A DNA stretch of 64,000 bases from Elmis aenea (Eukaryota > Arthropoda > Insecta > Coleoptera > Elmidae). The notes below the pieces were generated by a model, which had not been told where the DNA came from, did no database searches, and saw only the letters and a list, made by a program, of their open reading frames with translations. This document shows, one piece after another, positions 46,239-57,741 of this stretch (its first letter is position 1; every line of letters begins with the position of its first letter). The stretch spans positions 18,169,466-18,233,465 of the forward strand of contig OX393577.1 in assembly GCA_947652605.1 (NCBI GenBank). Direction: 5' to 3'. A program made the position numbers and the translations under genes.

Positions 46239-47347
46239 TAAAGGGTGGTCCAAATTCGATGGAATTACATGGGTATTTCGCTTAATAGTCAAGATAGAGA
46301 AAAGCTTAAAATGCCAAAAATGTGCATAAAAAATTAAATTTTGGTTCAAAAATTATTTGAGGTTATAAAAATTAACCAAAATAGTCCAGTTGTATCCGAA
46401 ATCGCTTCCTCTTTCCAAAAATGTAAAAATATACAAAGTGCTCCATTTAAAATAACAAAGTTGGGGTCATTTCCGGTGAATCCGGAAGTAAAACAATTGT
46501 GTGCATGTACTTAAAAATTTCCGGTTTTTGCAGATATCATATGTCTAAAATTTTATTAATCTAAAATCCAAACTAAAGAAAAAAAAGGGGGTATAAGGGT
46601 TGATGTATTTATAATATTTTCAATAATATGCAAGTTACAAAAGTTTTTAATTTTTTTTTATGATAAATATGGTAACAATAAAAAGTAGGCTGTGAAAAAA
46701 AATAAAACTCATTTTGTACAACACCCAACGATCACTTAAAAGGGATTGAGTGTTGTCGTTTATGGTTAGTTATAGGTTTGCACTACATTTATGCTTCAGA
46801 GTTCTTTGTTACAATTAAATCGTATTCATATTTTTTTACATAACTGCTAATTCCAAGGATATTATTTTTAATCTTTTATTCAAATGATTTTTTGTTTCAG
46901 AGCCTACTTTTTGTTTTTCATTAAAAAAAATTAAAAACCTTTGTAATTTGCGTATTATTCAAAATAAATACATCAACCCTAATATATTTGGAATGGAACA
47001 AATTAAGGAATTTAAACAGGTCATAGTTTTTATTTAAAAAAAGGTAACTTTGTGTCATAACTTTTTACCAGCGAGAGTAATTTTTTTTTGAACCAACAAA
47101 GTCTACATAAAAATATCTAAAGGTAATCTTCATTTTTTTTTCGATATTTACAACAATAGCGGAGATATGACACATTATAAATATGACAAGAAATGTCGCT
47201 AATAACTCAAAAACCGGAAATGATAGAATATTTTTCAAAACGGTTCAGAGTGTGTCCCAAAACACTGCTCATTTTTGGTAATTTAACCGTTGGTTGACGA
47301 TTAAGCGAGATACCCGTATAATCTCATCAAATTTGGACCACCCTGTA
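46239..47347. mobile_element. Palindrome-type element ending in AGGGTGGTCCAAAT
   Basis: Left AAAGGGTGGTCCAAATTCGA (from 46,240) and the complement of the right end ACAGGGTGGTCCAAATTTGA (to 47,346) match, and the pairing continues through gggtatttcgcttaat. The interior is composite: 46,330-46,500 matches the right arm of the 15.5-16.5 kb palindrome (including ggggtcatttccggt), and another palindrome lies at 46,592-46,988. The target duplication is not certain. Confidence 0.75.
46592..46988. repeat. Nested palindrome inside the 46-kb element
   Basis: The arms agggttgatgtatttataat (46,595) and the complement of 46,900-46,982 (agggttgatgtatttatttt) pair over about 100-130 bp, including gcaagttacaaaagtttttaa and aaaagtaggctgtga. 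The spacer carries a tataggtttgcactacattt segment. Non-coding. Confidence 0.7.
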
Positions 47348-49455
47348 CATTTTTGAAGGATTATTTAAAAATTTTGAAGTCAAAAGTATTTTCGTAATTC
47401 ATTTAAAAAAATTTGTGAAATAGTTAAAAGTCCTATGCACAATACTAATAGTTTTTCCAAATATTTGCTGGATAGTTATGATAATTTTTTGAAATTTGTA
47501 CCAAGTATTTAAAAATTATTTACAAAAGTATTTTCAAACACTGTTCCAAAATGTTTGCTTACTAATTAAAAATCGTAAAAAAAAGTTTTTTTTTAAATAA
47601 TTGACAAACAATTAATAATCCTACACAAGACATTTTACAAAAAATGGGTTGAAAATTTGTGCTTATAGTTGGAAAAACTATTTTTTAATTCGTTTAGACT
47701 TCTGCAAGAAAAACCTTTCAAAAGCTATTTAGAAATAGTTTCCAAATACTAAATAACGGGTCTTGCACCTGCAAGTTATGGTAAATTACATATTTGTTCA
47801 ATTTGTAGGAATTCGCTATTCATAGTAGTGAATGCTACACATTACAATAAACTTTGAGCACGTTAATTTATGAAAATTATGATTTTCACAACGATAACGC
47901 GCCATCAGCCAACACTTTTCCATATCTGATAATATTATACCTAATACAAATATGTTCAATTATTATCATCTAATTATCTCTCTGATCAGCAATCTTGTCA
48001 CATAGGGAAAAAGGATCATTAACATTTTCACGCATCCATATTTTCTAATTTTCATTAATTACCAACCGACTCATACTTAATTTTCATGCCAATAACTACG
48101 ACTAATTGATTGATCTGCTTAATAATTTGATTACATGTCGTTAAAAATAATACACTAATACTATTACATAGCCAATAGGCCAAAAAAAAAATTGTTATGG
48201 ATAATTTTCATGTATTTTTTTTTTCAAGTCCTTGACTATTAAAAGCAAATAAAGCAAATTGCCTTATACTTGTCACGACATTCTGATTCACAAAATTGCA
48301 CTCAAATTCCCCAAACAGTTCTTTTCTCCTTAAATCAAATGAGTAGAAACTGCTTGAAGCTACATTTGGACTGTGTGAAGTATATTGAAGTAATTCCCAT
48401 TTGAATTCTTTTAGTTTGCTCTTGAGACAACAGTCGAATGAGCAGAAAATTGGTCTTATAACAAAAACTCATTTGTGTGCGAGTTTAGGAAAATCCAACA
48501 GTTTTATTAGTTTTACTACATGACTACATGTTAGGATGTGTTACTATACAATAAATACTACATGATATAAAAGTTGCATTATCAACACAATACAGGTATA
48601 GTTTTTCCAGGTCACCTTTTTAATATTAAAAAATAAATATAAATTATATTTTCCCCAAATCTGTCATTCCAGTGAGTACAATAATTTCATTAAATGCATA
48701 AAAATAGAAATAGAGGTATAATCTCTAGATGACAATTCGTTTTCCTGACAATATTAACCCAAGCGTCGTTATCAGAAATTAGATCTACTAACCCTGTTAA
48801 TTAATTACCTCTGACAATTAAGTTTAATACCTAATAATACACAATAACAAGTAATAATTACGAACGAGACGAAATTTGTCCTTGCATTTCCTGCGCACGT
48901 GATAAATTCGTTTAATGAAAGATTACCTTGATGAAAATATCGTGTTTTATAATTTCCAAAACGTCGTTCCAATTAAATTGTTGCCGTTACAACTAGTAAC
49001 AATCTCAAACGTTGGATAAATTTAATCAAAAAGTACAAACAGAAAATCAGTAAAACAAGCAAGGTACAAATTATCCAGAAAATAATTTACCTTTATAATT
49101 GTTAAACAGTATCTGCAGTGAGCTTTATTATCATTCAGCGCAGAGTTGTGAGTGAGACGCTTTTAGAGAGCTTTTTAAGACTTCGCTAATTAGCGTTGTG
49201 ACGTTTGGATAATAAACAATTATAATTAGGTGATGATAGTTGTGTACGTCACAGACGAACAAAAAATAAGTGCAGTGGTTATATTTTACCGCTAATGATT
49301 CTCTTTGCGATTGTATTGAATATATTTTAGAGGGTTTTTCAAAGATGTTGGAATACTTGGAACACTTGGAATAATTTTACAACACAAAAAATTCCCAAAT
49401 TTGCTTATCACTGCTTATTACACTCACCACCAATAAAAACGTTGCATAGTTTTTC
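47348..49455. other. Long AT-rich stretch, nothing recognised
   Basis: No open frame, TIR or transposon motif. The part at 49,100-49,260 is a little less AT-rich, but I cannot assign a role. Confidence 0.45.
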
Positions 49456-49457
49456 AA

Positions 49458-50765
49458 ACTGTTTGAAAAATTTGTCTTAAAAAGGCTCAAACCTATAATA
49501 GAAGAAAAGTGTATAATTCCAATGCATCAGTTTGGATTTAGGAACAATCATGCAACCATAGACCAGGTACATAGGATTACTAATCTCTTGGAGAAAACAT
49601 TAGAAGAAGAAAAAAAAAATTCGACTGTATTTCTGGACGTTGCCCAGGCTTTTGTTAAAGTCTGTCACAAGGAATTAGAGTTCAAACTAGAACAACTTCT
49701 ATCAAAATACTACAGCCTATTGTTGAAATCTTACATCAATGAGAGGTTGTTAAGAATTAAATGCGATGATCAATACTCAGAACTGAGAACAATAAGAGCT
49801 GGTGTACCACAGGGCAGTGTTTTAGGTTCACTGCTGTATTCAATATACACATACGATATAGCAAAAACTGAACAAACTATGATTGCTACGTTTGCGGATG
49901 ATACAGGTGTTTTGGCAATCGAAAATAATGAACGAGAAGCGAATGAAAAGCTTCAAAAATGCTTAGATAAAATCAGCGCGTGGACAAAATGCTGGCGCAT
50001 AAAACTTAATCAAAATAAATCAACTCACGTCAATTTTACAAACAGACATACGGAACAGCTACCAATGATCCTGAATGATCAAATTATACCTTACGCTAAC
50101 ACAGCGAAGTATCTAGGTATGAACCTAGATGCTAAGCTGCGATGGAAGGAGCACATTAAAGAAAAAAAGAGCAGAACTATATCTTAAACACAAAAATATG
50201 TATTGGCTCCTTGGTATACATTTCGAAGTGTCAACACATAATAAACTCATGATACATAAATAGGTACAAAAACCTATATGGTTATACGGGGTACAATTGT
50301 GGGGGTGTGCCAGCAAGAGTAATGTCGAAATCATACAAAGGTTCCAAAATAATGTTCTGAGGAGTATTGTAAATGCTCCCTGATACATAACAAATTGTGA
50401 CCTTCACAGAGACCTAGGTGTGGAAATGGTTGCTGACGAAGCTAAAAGATTTGCATAGAAGCATAAGAAGAGGCTTCACAATCATGTTAACATTGAAGCA
50501 ATCCAACTGCTCGACCAGCGTGGGATTGTTAGAAGATTCAAAAGGACCAAACCTTTTGAATTAGTTTAGTGAAATTAGTTCAGTGTACCCATAGCAGAGC
50601 ATAGTGCGTTTTGTGTATGTGTATCAAACCAGAACAACCTGAGTAGACCTATGGGTAAACTCAGTAAACACTTTAGCTTAAGATACTATTAGGACAAAAT
50701 TGCTCGTTAATATTATACTAGATTAGTTGTAATCTTCAACACCAGTAGGTGTTAAAAAAATAGTT
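49458..50765 (+). pseudogene. Second Jockey LINE, reverse transcriptase half
   Basis: Truncated at both ends of the protein. It begins mid-domain at about 49,458 (LFEKFVLKRLKPIIEEK), then an open frame from 49,522 reads MHQFGFRNNHATIDQVHRIT, STVFLDVAQAFVKVCHKELE, IRAGVPQGSVLGSLLYSIYT and the catalytic FADDTGVLAI box (about 49,893-49,920), followed by NTAKYLGMNLDAKLRWKEHI. After shifts beyond 50,165 the tail continues PIWLYGVQLWGCASKSNVEI and IQRFQNNVLRSIVNAP to about 50,572. A 3' UTR ends near an A-run at 50,753-50,760. The usual aspartate pair AFD-x-V is AF-V here. It is clearly older and separate from the copy at 7.8-9.8 kb. Confidence 0.88.
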
Positions 50766-50889
50766 TATTTACCCCTGTTAAAAATTTATACCCATTTTTA
50801 CTTTGCTTCGAAATTCTTAATTGTAAATCAGAACTGTCCATTTAGTAAGCAATGCAGCTAATAAAAACATGATATCGGCATACTGTTAA

Positions 50890-51320
50890 TCTTCTTCTTA
50901 ACGTGCTTATCCGTTACCAGATGTTGGTTATCCATAACTCGATTTTAATTTTGTTAGCAGCACAGCATTAAGGAATAATTAAGTGGTTGTAGTGTTGTGC
51001 CAAATTTTTAGATTCTTCAACCACAAGATTCTTCTCCGTCCTGGACGCCTCTAGCCATTCCCCTGAAGTATCAGTTACAACAGTCCGTATTTTTCTGGAT
51101 GTCTCATTATGTGACCCAAGCTTTCTCCTTTCAACAATATTCACAACCTCTGCCTTTACTTTTAATCTCCTTAGGACAAGGTCCTTCCAATGGATTCTAA
51201 GTATCTGTCTGTATGTCCATATCTTGAACGGATTTAGTTTTTCGTTGTAGCCTCCGTTAATGTCCAAGATTCTACTCCGTACAGCACCGGTAAAACATAG
51301 CACTTCAGCAATCAAAGCTG
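50890..51320 (-). pseudogene. RTE-like LINE tail
   Basis: The minus-strand frame (51,378-50,968) includes VLCFTGAVRSRILDINGGYN, EKLNPFKIWTYRQILRIHWK, DLVLRRLKVKAEVVNIVERR and KLGSHNE. The F-x-x-W-x-Y-R-x-I/M-L-x-I-x-W-x-D segment is the post-polymerase region of RTE-like LINEs. The 3' end is an AAGAAGAAG-type run near 50,892. The upstream side abuts the iteron element at 51,338, whose sequence supplies the first 14 codons of this frame, so the frame is a fusion by chance. Confidence 0.7.
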
Positions 51321-51337
51321 GAGCCGCATGAAAAATT

Positions 51338-51974
51338 GGAACATTCAAATATGGAATGTTCAAATCTGGAAAATGCACCTATAGAATCATTCAAATCTTG
51401 AATCGTTCAACGTTGGAGTCACTCAACGCAGGAATCAAACAACGATGGAACCATGCAACACGGGAATCGTTCATCGATGGAAAGCTCAAATATGGAATCT
51501 AGAAAGAATTTTTTCTGCCCTCTATATAACAACAGCTTAAGTATGATATAATTACAGAACACTTCGTTTTATATTTAGTCTTAATTGTATAGTGGAAGAA
51601 AAAAACATCGTGTTAATGTATCTCAAGGGCTAGGAATTTGGGCAAAGTTGCATAATTATAATGCTTAGTCAATTCCAAAGAGAAAGTAACTTACAAAATA
51701 AAATTTTTAAAAAATGTGACGAGTGTTCTGTAAGTATATATTATACTTAGGCTTTATACTTATACTATATGTATACTAAGGCTATATTAATAGAGGGCAA
51801 CAAAAATTCTGGATTCCAGATTTGAGCTTTCCAGCGATGAACGATTCCCTTGCTGCGTGGTTCCATCGTTGCATGATTCCTGCGTTGAGTGATTCCAGCG
51901 TTGAACAATTCAAGATTTGATTGATCCTACCGGTGCATTTTCCAGATTTGAACATTCCCTATTTGAATGTTCCA
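51338..51974. mobile_element. Inverted-repeat element made of 15-16-bp iterons
   Basis: The left arm (51,338-51,493) is ten head-to-tail units of 15 or 16 bp, each starting GGAA or close to it, consensus about GGAATCRTTCAACGAT, with unit starts at 51,338, 51,353, 51,368, 51,384, 51,400, 51,415, 51,431, 51,447, 51,463 and 51,479. The right arm (about 51,810-51,974) is the reverse complement of the left, unit by unit. The outer ends read TGGAACATTCAAATA on both sides. The about 300-bp spacer is AT-rich and non-coding. No convincing target duplication was found. Confidence 0.85.
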
Positions 51975-52590
51975 GATATTAATGGCTTATCATCAAAGCT
52001 TAAGTTGGAGACTCACACGGTGGTTCTTTAAAACTGTATTTATTTTACGAAATGCTGCTCTGGGATTTTCTATCCGGCATATTATTTCATATTTCATATT
52101 GTTAATAAATAGTCACTATATTTCTCGGAAAGCGATATTACTGTACATTACAAAGGGAAAAGTTTTGGAAATTTCCATGTCCACTTGAACAAAAGCAGAT
52201 AGTGGTAGCGTTAAAAATAACAATATAGTTGAGTACGTTTCATTATAAACGTATTATTTACTAGATTATATTGGTTAGAAAAACATATGGCATTTATGAT
52301 GCGTATTAAATAGTTCAATTATTTATGGTTTCGTGCAATATTAAACTAGTATACAAACAGAAATATCTGGTATATTTAATATTAATATAAAAATTAATTA
52401 TTTATCGGAAATTGCATTGAACAGATCCTGAATACTGAATATTGAATGTGGATATAAACATTACAGCCAATCACATAGAAAAATAATTTAAAACTTTTGA
52501 GTTCAACATGGTAATCTTTTAATTGTGATTATGATAGCCGTAATTAAAGAACTGTCCTTAAAAGGTCACTTAATGTGTACATATAAATTT
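51975..52590. other. No recognised feature
   Basis: A 73-codon frame at 51,967-52,188 has no motif. AT-rich. Confidence 0.4.
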
Positions 52591-53059
52591 AAAAAATTTC
52601 ATAGATTTTGAACAGGCTTATGACACCATAAAAACGCCAAAGGTAGGTATATGAAGCAATAAGAGAATTGGATGTGCCAGAAAATTCAGGGAGGTTAGTG
52701 AAGATGACACCGAAGGAAACAAAGTGCAAGATTCTAGTTAAAGGGCAAACATCGGAGGAATTTAAAGCAAAAGAGCTTCAAGACGAGGAGATTAGTTGTC
52801 AACACTTTTATTTAGAAAAATCCAAAAGGGACACATAAATAACGACGACAAGGACAATTTATAGCCAACGGATACAAACTATGATTTAGTTCTCTTACCT
52901 AGAAATAAAACGAATTTAATAAAAACAAGCAAAAAAGTCGAAGTAAGAGCAAAGGAGCAAAGACTGAAGATAAATGAAAACAAAAAACAAGTCTATGATA
53001 CGGGATGGGCAGCAAAGCAGTACACGACATTTGTACTGGTTATGGAGGATGGACACAAC

Positions 53060-53535
53060 AGGTTTGTTCCAGCAGCGCTAATTACTATTCCATGAACAAT
53101 TAGGATTCTGCGCAGGATCGATATCGCGTTCCGGCAGCGTTTCTGATAGTTGACCGGACGATTAGTGGGCTGTTCCTGCAGTACTTTAACTACTTTTGGA
53201 TGTTTGCGGACGGTCAAAACCGTACATGGATAAAAGTATGAACTAGCGCTGGGATTATTACACGCATGCGCTGTTTACAACTAAGGAGGCCTCTGCTAGC
53301 TATGCATCGTCCTCCAGCCCTATGTAGTACTGGTTTCTTAAGATGTTGGCGCTTGCAATGCGCAAATTTCTATGAACCCAACAGACACAAATGTCATTTA
53401 CAGTTAGGCATATCGTTAAAGCGTTCCAACAGCGCTAAATACATTTCTTAGTATGCACATAGTTTATGCATGTGCAAAAACCAGTTCATGTATCGGTACA
53501 TGAATTTGTTCCAAACTAGCTGTAGGAACAAACCT
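53060..53535. mobile_element. MITE with AGGTTTGTTCC ends
   Basis: Left AGGTTTGTTCCAGCAGC and the complement of the right end AGGTTTGTTCCTACAGC match at 15 of 17 positions. The 476-bp body is less AT-rich than the neighbourhood and has no long frame with a known motif. It lies within the LINE at 52.6-55.6 kb. The duplicated flank could not be fixed. Superfamily uncertain. Confidence 0.6.
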
Positions 53536-53684
53536 TATAAAAATTCTATAGAGCGGATAAATACAACTATTTGAGAGTTACTTTATCAGGCAATGGAAAA
53601 AAGGGAGCTGATATACAAGAAAGAATTATCAAAGGATCAAAATCTTAGTGAGGGTAAAAATTAATATCTACAACACAATTATAA

Positions 53685-55367
53685 AGCCCGTGTGACACGG
53701 TATAGTTTTCTATATAGAAAACGATATAGAATATCTTATATAGTTTTTCTTGTATAGATTTCAATATAGAATTCCAAACGTTTAAAACTGTGTATGACAC
53801 GGTATAAGATTTTCTATATAGAAAACGATATAGAATATCTTGTATTGATTGTCTTGTATAGATTTCAATATAAAATTCCAAACGTTTAAAACTGTGTATG
53901 ACACGGAGGACATATTTTATAAAAAATTTACTAACCATGCACATGCGCCTAAACAGTAGAAACACAGATGAGGCCCAAACAGAATGCGAGTTTCGGGTTT
54001 TGAGTATTGATGGTAGAAGTACAGATTTCAAAGAAAGAATTGGTAGGGGTGGTAGTGGCATATGGCTCGAATGAGAATGCGGCAGAAGAGGGATAACAGT
54101 GGTGGTATACTACGGTTCCTGCGACAGTTCGATGGCATGTCCATCCGGAGCTAACTATATCGATGTTTGAAGGTCGCGAAAAAGTCTTTCAAGGTCGTCG
54201 ACAATGGTACCGGGGGGTGTTGCCGAAGAAGTCTTTCAAGGTCGTCGACAATGACCAGAGGGTGCTTGCTGAAGGAGTCTTTGAAATGTTTGAGGGTGTG
54301 GTTTTTGGGGTTGCCGAAGAAGTCTTTCAAGGTCGTTGACAATGACCAGGGGGTGGTTGCTGAAGGAGTCTTTGAAATGTTTGAGGGTGTGGTTTTAGGG
54401 GTTGCTGAAGAAGTCTTTCAAGGTCGTGGACAATAACCAGGGGGTGGTTGCTGAAGGAGTCTTTGAAATGTTTGAGGGCGTGGTTTTTGGGGTTGCCGAT
54501 AGGGGTTGCCGAAGAAGTCTTTCAAGGTCGTCGACAATGACCAGGGGGTGGTTGCTGAAGGAGTCTTTGAAATGTTTGAGGGTGTGATTTTTGGGGTTGC
54601 CGAAGAAGTCTTTCAAGGTTGTCGACAATGACCAGGAGGTGGTTGCTGAAGGAGTCTTTGAAATGTTTGAGGGTGTGATTTTTGTCGACGACCTTGAAAG
54701 ACTTCTTCGGAAACCCCAAAAATCACACCCTCAAACATTTCAAAGACTCCTTCAGCAACCACCCTCTGGTCATTGTCGACGACCTTGAAAGACTGCTTCG
54801 GCAACACCCCCCGGTCATTGTCGACGACCTTGAAAGACTTCTTCGCGACCTTCAAACATCGATCATAGTAAGCTCCGGATGAACATGCCATCGAACTGTC
54901 GCAGGAACCGTAGTATACCACTACTTTTATGCTCTTCTGCCGCATTCTCATTCGAGCCATATGCCACTACCACCCCTACCAATTCTTTCTTTGAAATCTG
55001 TACTTCTACCTATATGTACTCCCTCTCAAACAAGGTATTTATCCCTTGTAATTGCCATTTTAAACAATAACTCATTCTTCTTCGGATTACCAAGAATTAA
55101 CTGTTAACAGGAATTTCTATTGCTTTTATTTCCTTTAGCTGCAGATGTTCAAAATCAGCCGCTATTATTCACGAACTGAATGCGCATCTGTAGCACGCAC
55201 TTTCTATATCAAAACTTATATGGAAATAGAACAAGTCGTATAGTATTTTCTATACAAGAAACTATATAGAATTTCGTACAAAAAACCTGTATGACACGAT
55301 ATAAAATTTTCTATATAGTTTTTGATATCGTTTTCTATATAGAAAACTATACCGTGTCACACGGGCT
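53685..55367. mobile_element. Harbinger-like element carrying a large tandem-repeat hairpin
   Basis: A 1,683-bp element with perfect TIRs over about 43 bp, beginning AGCCCGTGTGACACGGTATA at the left and its complement at the right. TAA flanks both ends (53,682-53,684 and 55,368-55,370), the 3-bp TWA duplication of PIF/Harbinger. Subterminal runs of tatagaaaac and gatatagaatat words follow, and the left side repeats a 100-104-bp unit twice from 53,690. The centre (54,011-55,013) is a hairpin of 91-bp tandem repeats. No Harbinger transposase was found, so mobility would depend on another copy. Confidence 0.85.
54011..55013. repeat. 1-kb hairpin with 91-bp tandem repeats
   Basis: Outer arms 54,011-54,270 and 54,745-55,013 are near-perfect reverse complements. 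Between them, tandem copies of a 91-bp unit (gtctttcaag word at 54,231, 54,322, 54,413, 54,517 and 54,608, one spacing of 104 through a 13-bp duplication) run forward to about 54,680. About one and a half units then run reversed (54,684-54,850). The unit lacks stops in most frames, so long frames appear on both strands (for example 54,613-54,960 minus). As 91 is not a multiple of three, the frame changes every unit and coding is unlikely. Confidence 0.9.
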
Positions 55368-55640
55368 TAAGACCAATTACGTGCTGGGGTGATGTGGAAA
55401 ATGAATCAAAAAGCAAGAAAAACATTTCAGATCTGGGGAGACAAAGTATTACAAAAAATATTTCAAGGAAAAATGTACAAGAGTACAATGTACAATAAAG
55501 AAAAAGAAAAACAAATGAGGAGCTGTAGAAATTATATGGAGAAGAAGAAGGACGAGGGTAAGACTCCAGAAAAAATAGTTAGAGGCGATGGAAAAGTACC
55601 TAAAGAAACTAGAAATTCAAAAAAAAACTGACAAAGAATA

Positions 55641-57295
55641 AGTAAGAATAAAGGAAAACATACAACACAGCCATGGGCCTGGAGAGCTGACTTAAAAAAT
55701 TTAAAAAAATATTATGCTATTTGTTTTTACTATGCGCGATGTGTGCATCAGCTAAATTCCAGTTCAAAAATCAAATTTTAACGATAAAAATCGCAGCTAA
55801 CATAGAATACACAGTAACACAGATAAAAGTCGATTCAGTAAATAAAACTTCGCATCAGTCATTTACTGCAGTTAAATAAAAATAAATAACCAGGTCGCTG
55901 TAAGCTAACAGTTTGCGTTGACCCCAAAAGTGCAGTGTCCTCGGCCCTCTACGAATGACGTCAACAACGCTGCATACAGAGCCACCCGTGCTCCACGACA
56001 CACCCTCGTCAAGCTTCCGGCTTCAGGACGTGGACATAAAAGAGATAACAATGGAACTTTACCGGAATATTAAACCGGCGTAAAGCTCCGTTTTAAAGCG
56101 CAGGCTAATGCCCTCTAACGGGACATTACAGAACGCATACTACACGAAAATTATCAAATTAATTTTCATACTATTTTCCTTTCTGACATAAACGAGTTTT
56201 ATGCTTTTTTAAATAAAATACTGCACTTATTTTAAACATTAAAGTTTAATGAAGTTATAAACAGCGGAGAGGTTTATAGACAGTGGCATTTATTAACGAT
56301 TTTGAGAAATTTATAAGGCTATAAAATAAATTGGTGTGTAAAAACATAATGCACAACAGCAGGTGTCCTTTTAAAAATATCTATAACTTAAGTAACATAT
56401 CTTAAGCTGTTTAGCCGATACGTAATGGGTAAGTAATAGGTTGGTCCTTATTTACCATTTTTTGAAATGTTAATAGGTCACTCTTCAATTTTCAATTTCA
56501 ATTGTTTTTCATTGCGCTTTTGTTATTTGAAAAAAAAAATGTCTTATGGTGGAAAACAAAGTACCAAACAACTTTTATTCAAAACATTTTCCCCTAACGT
56601 GGATATTTACTGAGATATATAGCATATTCCATACCTTTTGGACACACTGTATAACATTTTACCTTTGAAAAATTGAACTTAAACCTTTGTAAATATAACA
56701 TAATATAACTCGAAAGACTCGCCTTTTATGGATCATAGATCTAATCAGAAAATAACAAAAACGTCGCTCAAATAAAGTTTGATAATTAGCAAATAGCTTT
56801 TTCACAAAACCTAATAAGTTTGAAAACTTCCCCGTTCAACTTTATGTATGGCAACAAATGTAAACAAGTCGAAAACGACATTAGCGTTTAAAATCTCTCT
56901 ACATTATACTAAAAAGTTACAAAATCCAAAGTATGCCGCCTTTTTACCAGCAAATCTGAACTGCAAATCTTGTGATTTACTTCGAAAGAAAAATAATCCG
57001 CAATTTTGTGTCCTTGGAGGCTTCCGATATACATAAATCGTTCCGCAGCAACGTATATGCAAGCAAAACGAAGCTCAAAAAAAGTGTACGTGCTATTCGA
57101 TCATAAAAATACAGGTGCGATAAACAATGGCGGTAAATCTCCATCAAGTCATAAAAATGCTTTCAACTTGAATTTTAGAACACATTTTACATATTAATTA
57201 CTTAAAAACTAGGCCAGACGCAGTATACCTACGTCAACTACAAGCCCATGAAGACTCAAGTTCATAAGGTCGTAAAATTAATAAATGAAATATAA
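55641..57295. other. No gene recognised; GC-richer island at 55,905-56,130
   Basis: The island (cagtgtcctcggccctctac onward) is clearly less AT-rich than the window and contains no transposon motif, long frame or TIR. It could be a diverged repeat, a regulatory region or a non-coding first exon. A ttttggacacactgtataac word at 56,636-56,655 is a dispersed-repeat end. The rest is AT-rich. Confidence 0.4.
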
Positions 57296-57410
57296 TGAAT
57301 GTAGTGTAAGTCCATTTCTGGAAAAGATTGGAAAGACAAATTATTTTTTGTGCGATCGTCCTAGAAACAGCTGTTTGACGGACGCGTTAGCAACCATAAA
57401 GTACTGCATT

Positions 57411-57526
57411 ACCGGCCCTATCCTTAGCACGGCCGTAAAAGTTACTTTTCAGGCCGTTACCCTTAGCAACGGCCCAAAAAGTAACTTTTACGGCCGTTGC
57501 TAAGGAGAGGGCCGGTAATGCAGTAC
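57411..57526. repeat. GC-rich hairpin, GGCCGTAAAAGTTAC motif
   Basis: The arms gtactgcattaccggccc and gggccggtaatgcagtac are exact reverse complements at the outside, and pairing continues inward through cttagcacggccgtaaaagt against acttttacggccgttgctaag to a short loop near 57,465. The ggccgNaaaagttac word recurs in the hairpin at 57,645-57,741. Confidence 0.85.
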
Positions 57527-57644
57527 ATACGCCGTCATCTGTCAGTGACAGAATGGCACGTAGTTTCTAACCTATAATTTTGAAAATTACTAAAAATTTA
57601 AATTGTTTTTAATTCGATCGCACAAAAAATGTAATATGCACCTC

Positions 57645-57741
57645 GGCCAAAACGTACTTTTTCGGCCTTGCCTGTTTGCTGGCCTCGACTGCGTCTCGGC
57701 CAGCAAACCAGACGCGGCCGAAAAAGTTACACTTTTTGGCC
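57645..57741. repeat. Second GC-rich hairpin
   Basis: Left ggccaaaacgtactttttcg with gcctgtttgctggcc pairs with right ggccagcaaaccagacg and gcggccgaaaaagttacact, leaving a loop of about 15 bases (tcgactgcgtctc). It shares the GGCCG-AAAAGTTAC word with the hairpin 120 bp upstream. Confidence 0.8.

Larger units (their letters stand above)
52592..55640 (+). pseudogene. RTE-like LINE polymerase tail broken by two insertions
   Basis: Three plus-strand parts of one LINE. Part 1 (52,592-52,985): DFEQAYDTIKT, AIRELDVPENSGRLVKMTPK, KCKILVKGQTSEEFKAKE, LSTLLFRKIQ, then RAKEQRLKINENKKQ, with the catalytic box deleted. Part 2 (53,560-53,684): a decayed thumb with SGNGKKGADIQERIIKGSK and INIYNTIIKP. Part 3 (55,368-55,640): GKMNQKARKTFQIWGDKVLQ, KIFQGKMY and EKIVRGDGKVPKETRNS. 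A MITE (53,060-53,535) separates parts 1 and 2. The Harbinger-like element (53,685-55,367) cuts between IIKP and the next block. The LINE therefore predates both guests. Confidence 0.75.

Noticed and set aside
50968..51378. 136-codon frame as an intact gene
   Set aside because: Its first part is iteron DNA and the rest is a LINE tail. It is a chance fusion across an element boundary.
54151..54960. Several open frames of 60-115 codons on both strands, appearing to encode a repetitive protein
   Set aside because: They arise because the 91-bp tandem unit has few stops in any frame. The unit length is not a multiple of three, so no frame is maintained, and both strands are equally open.
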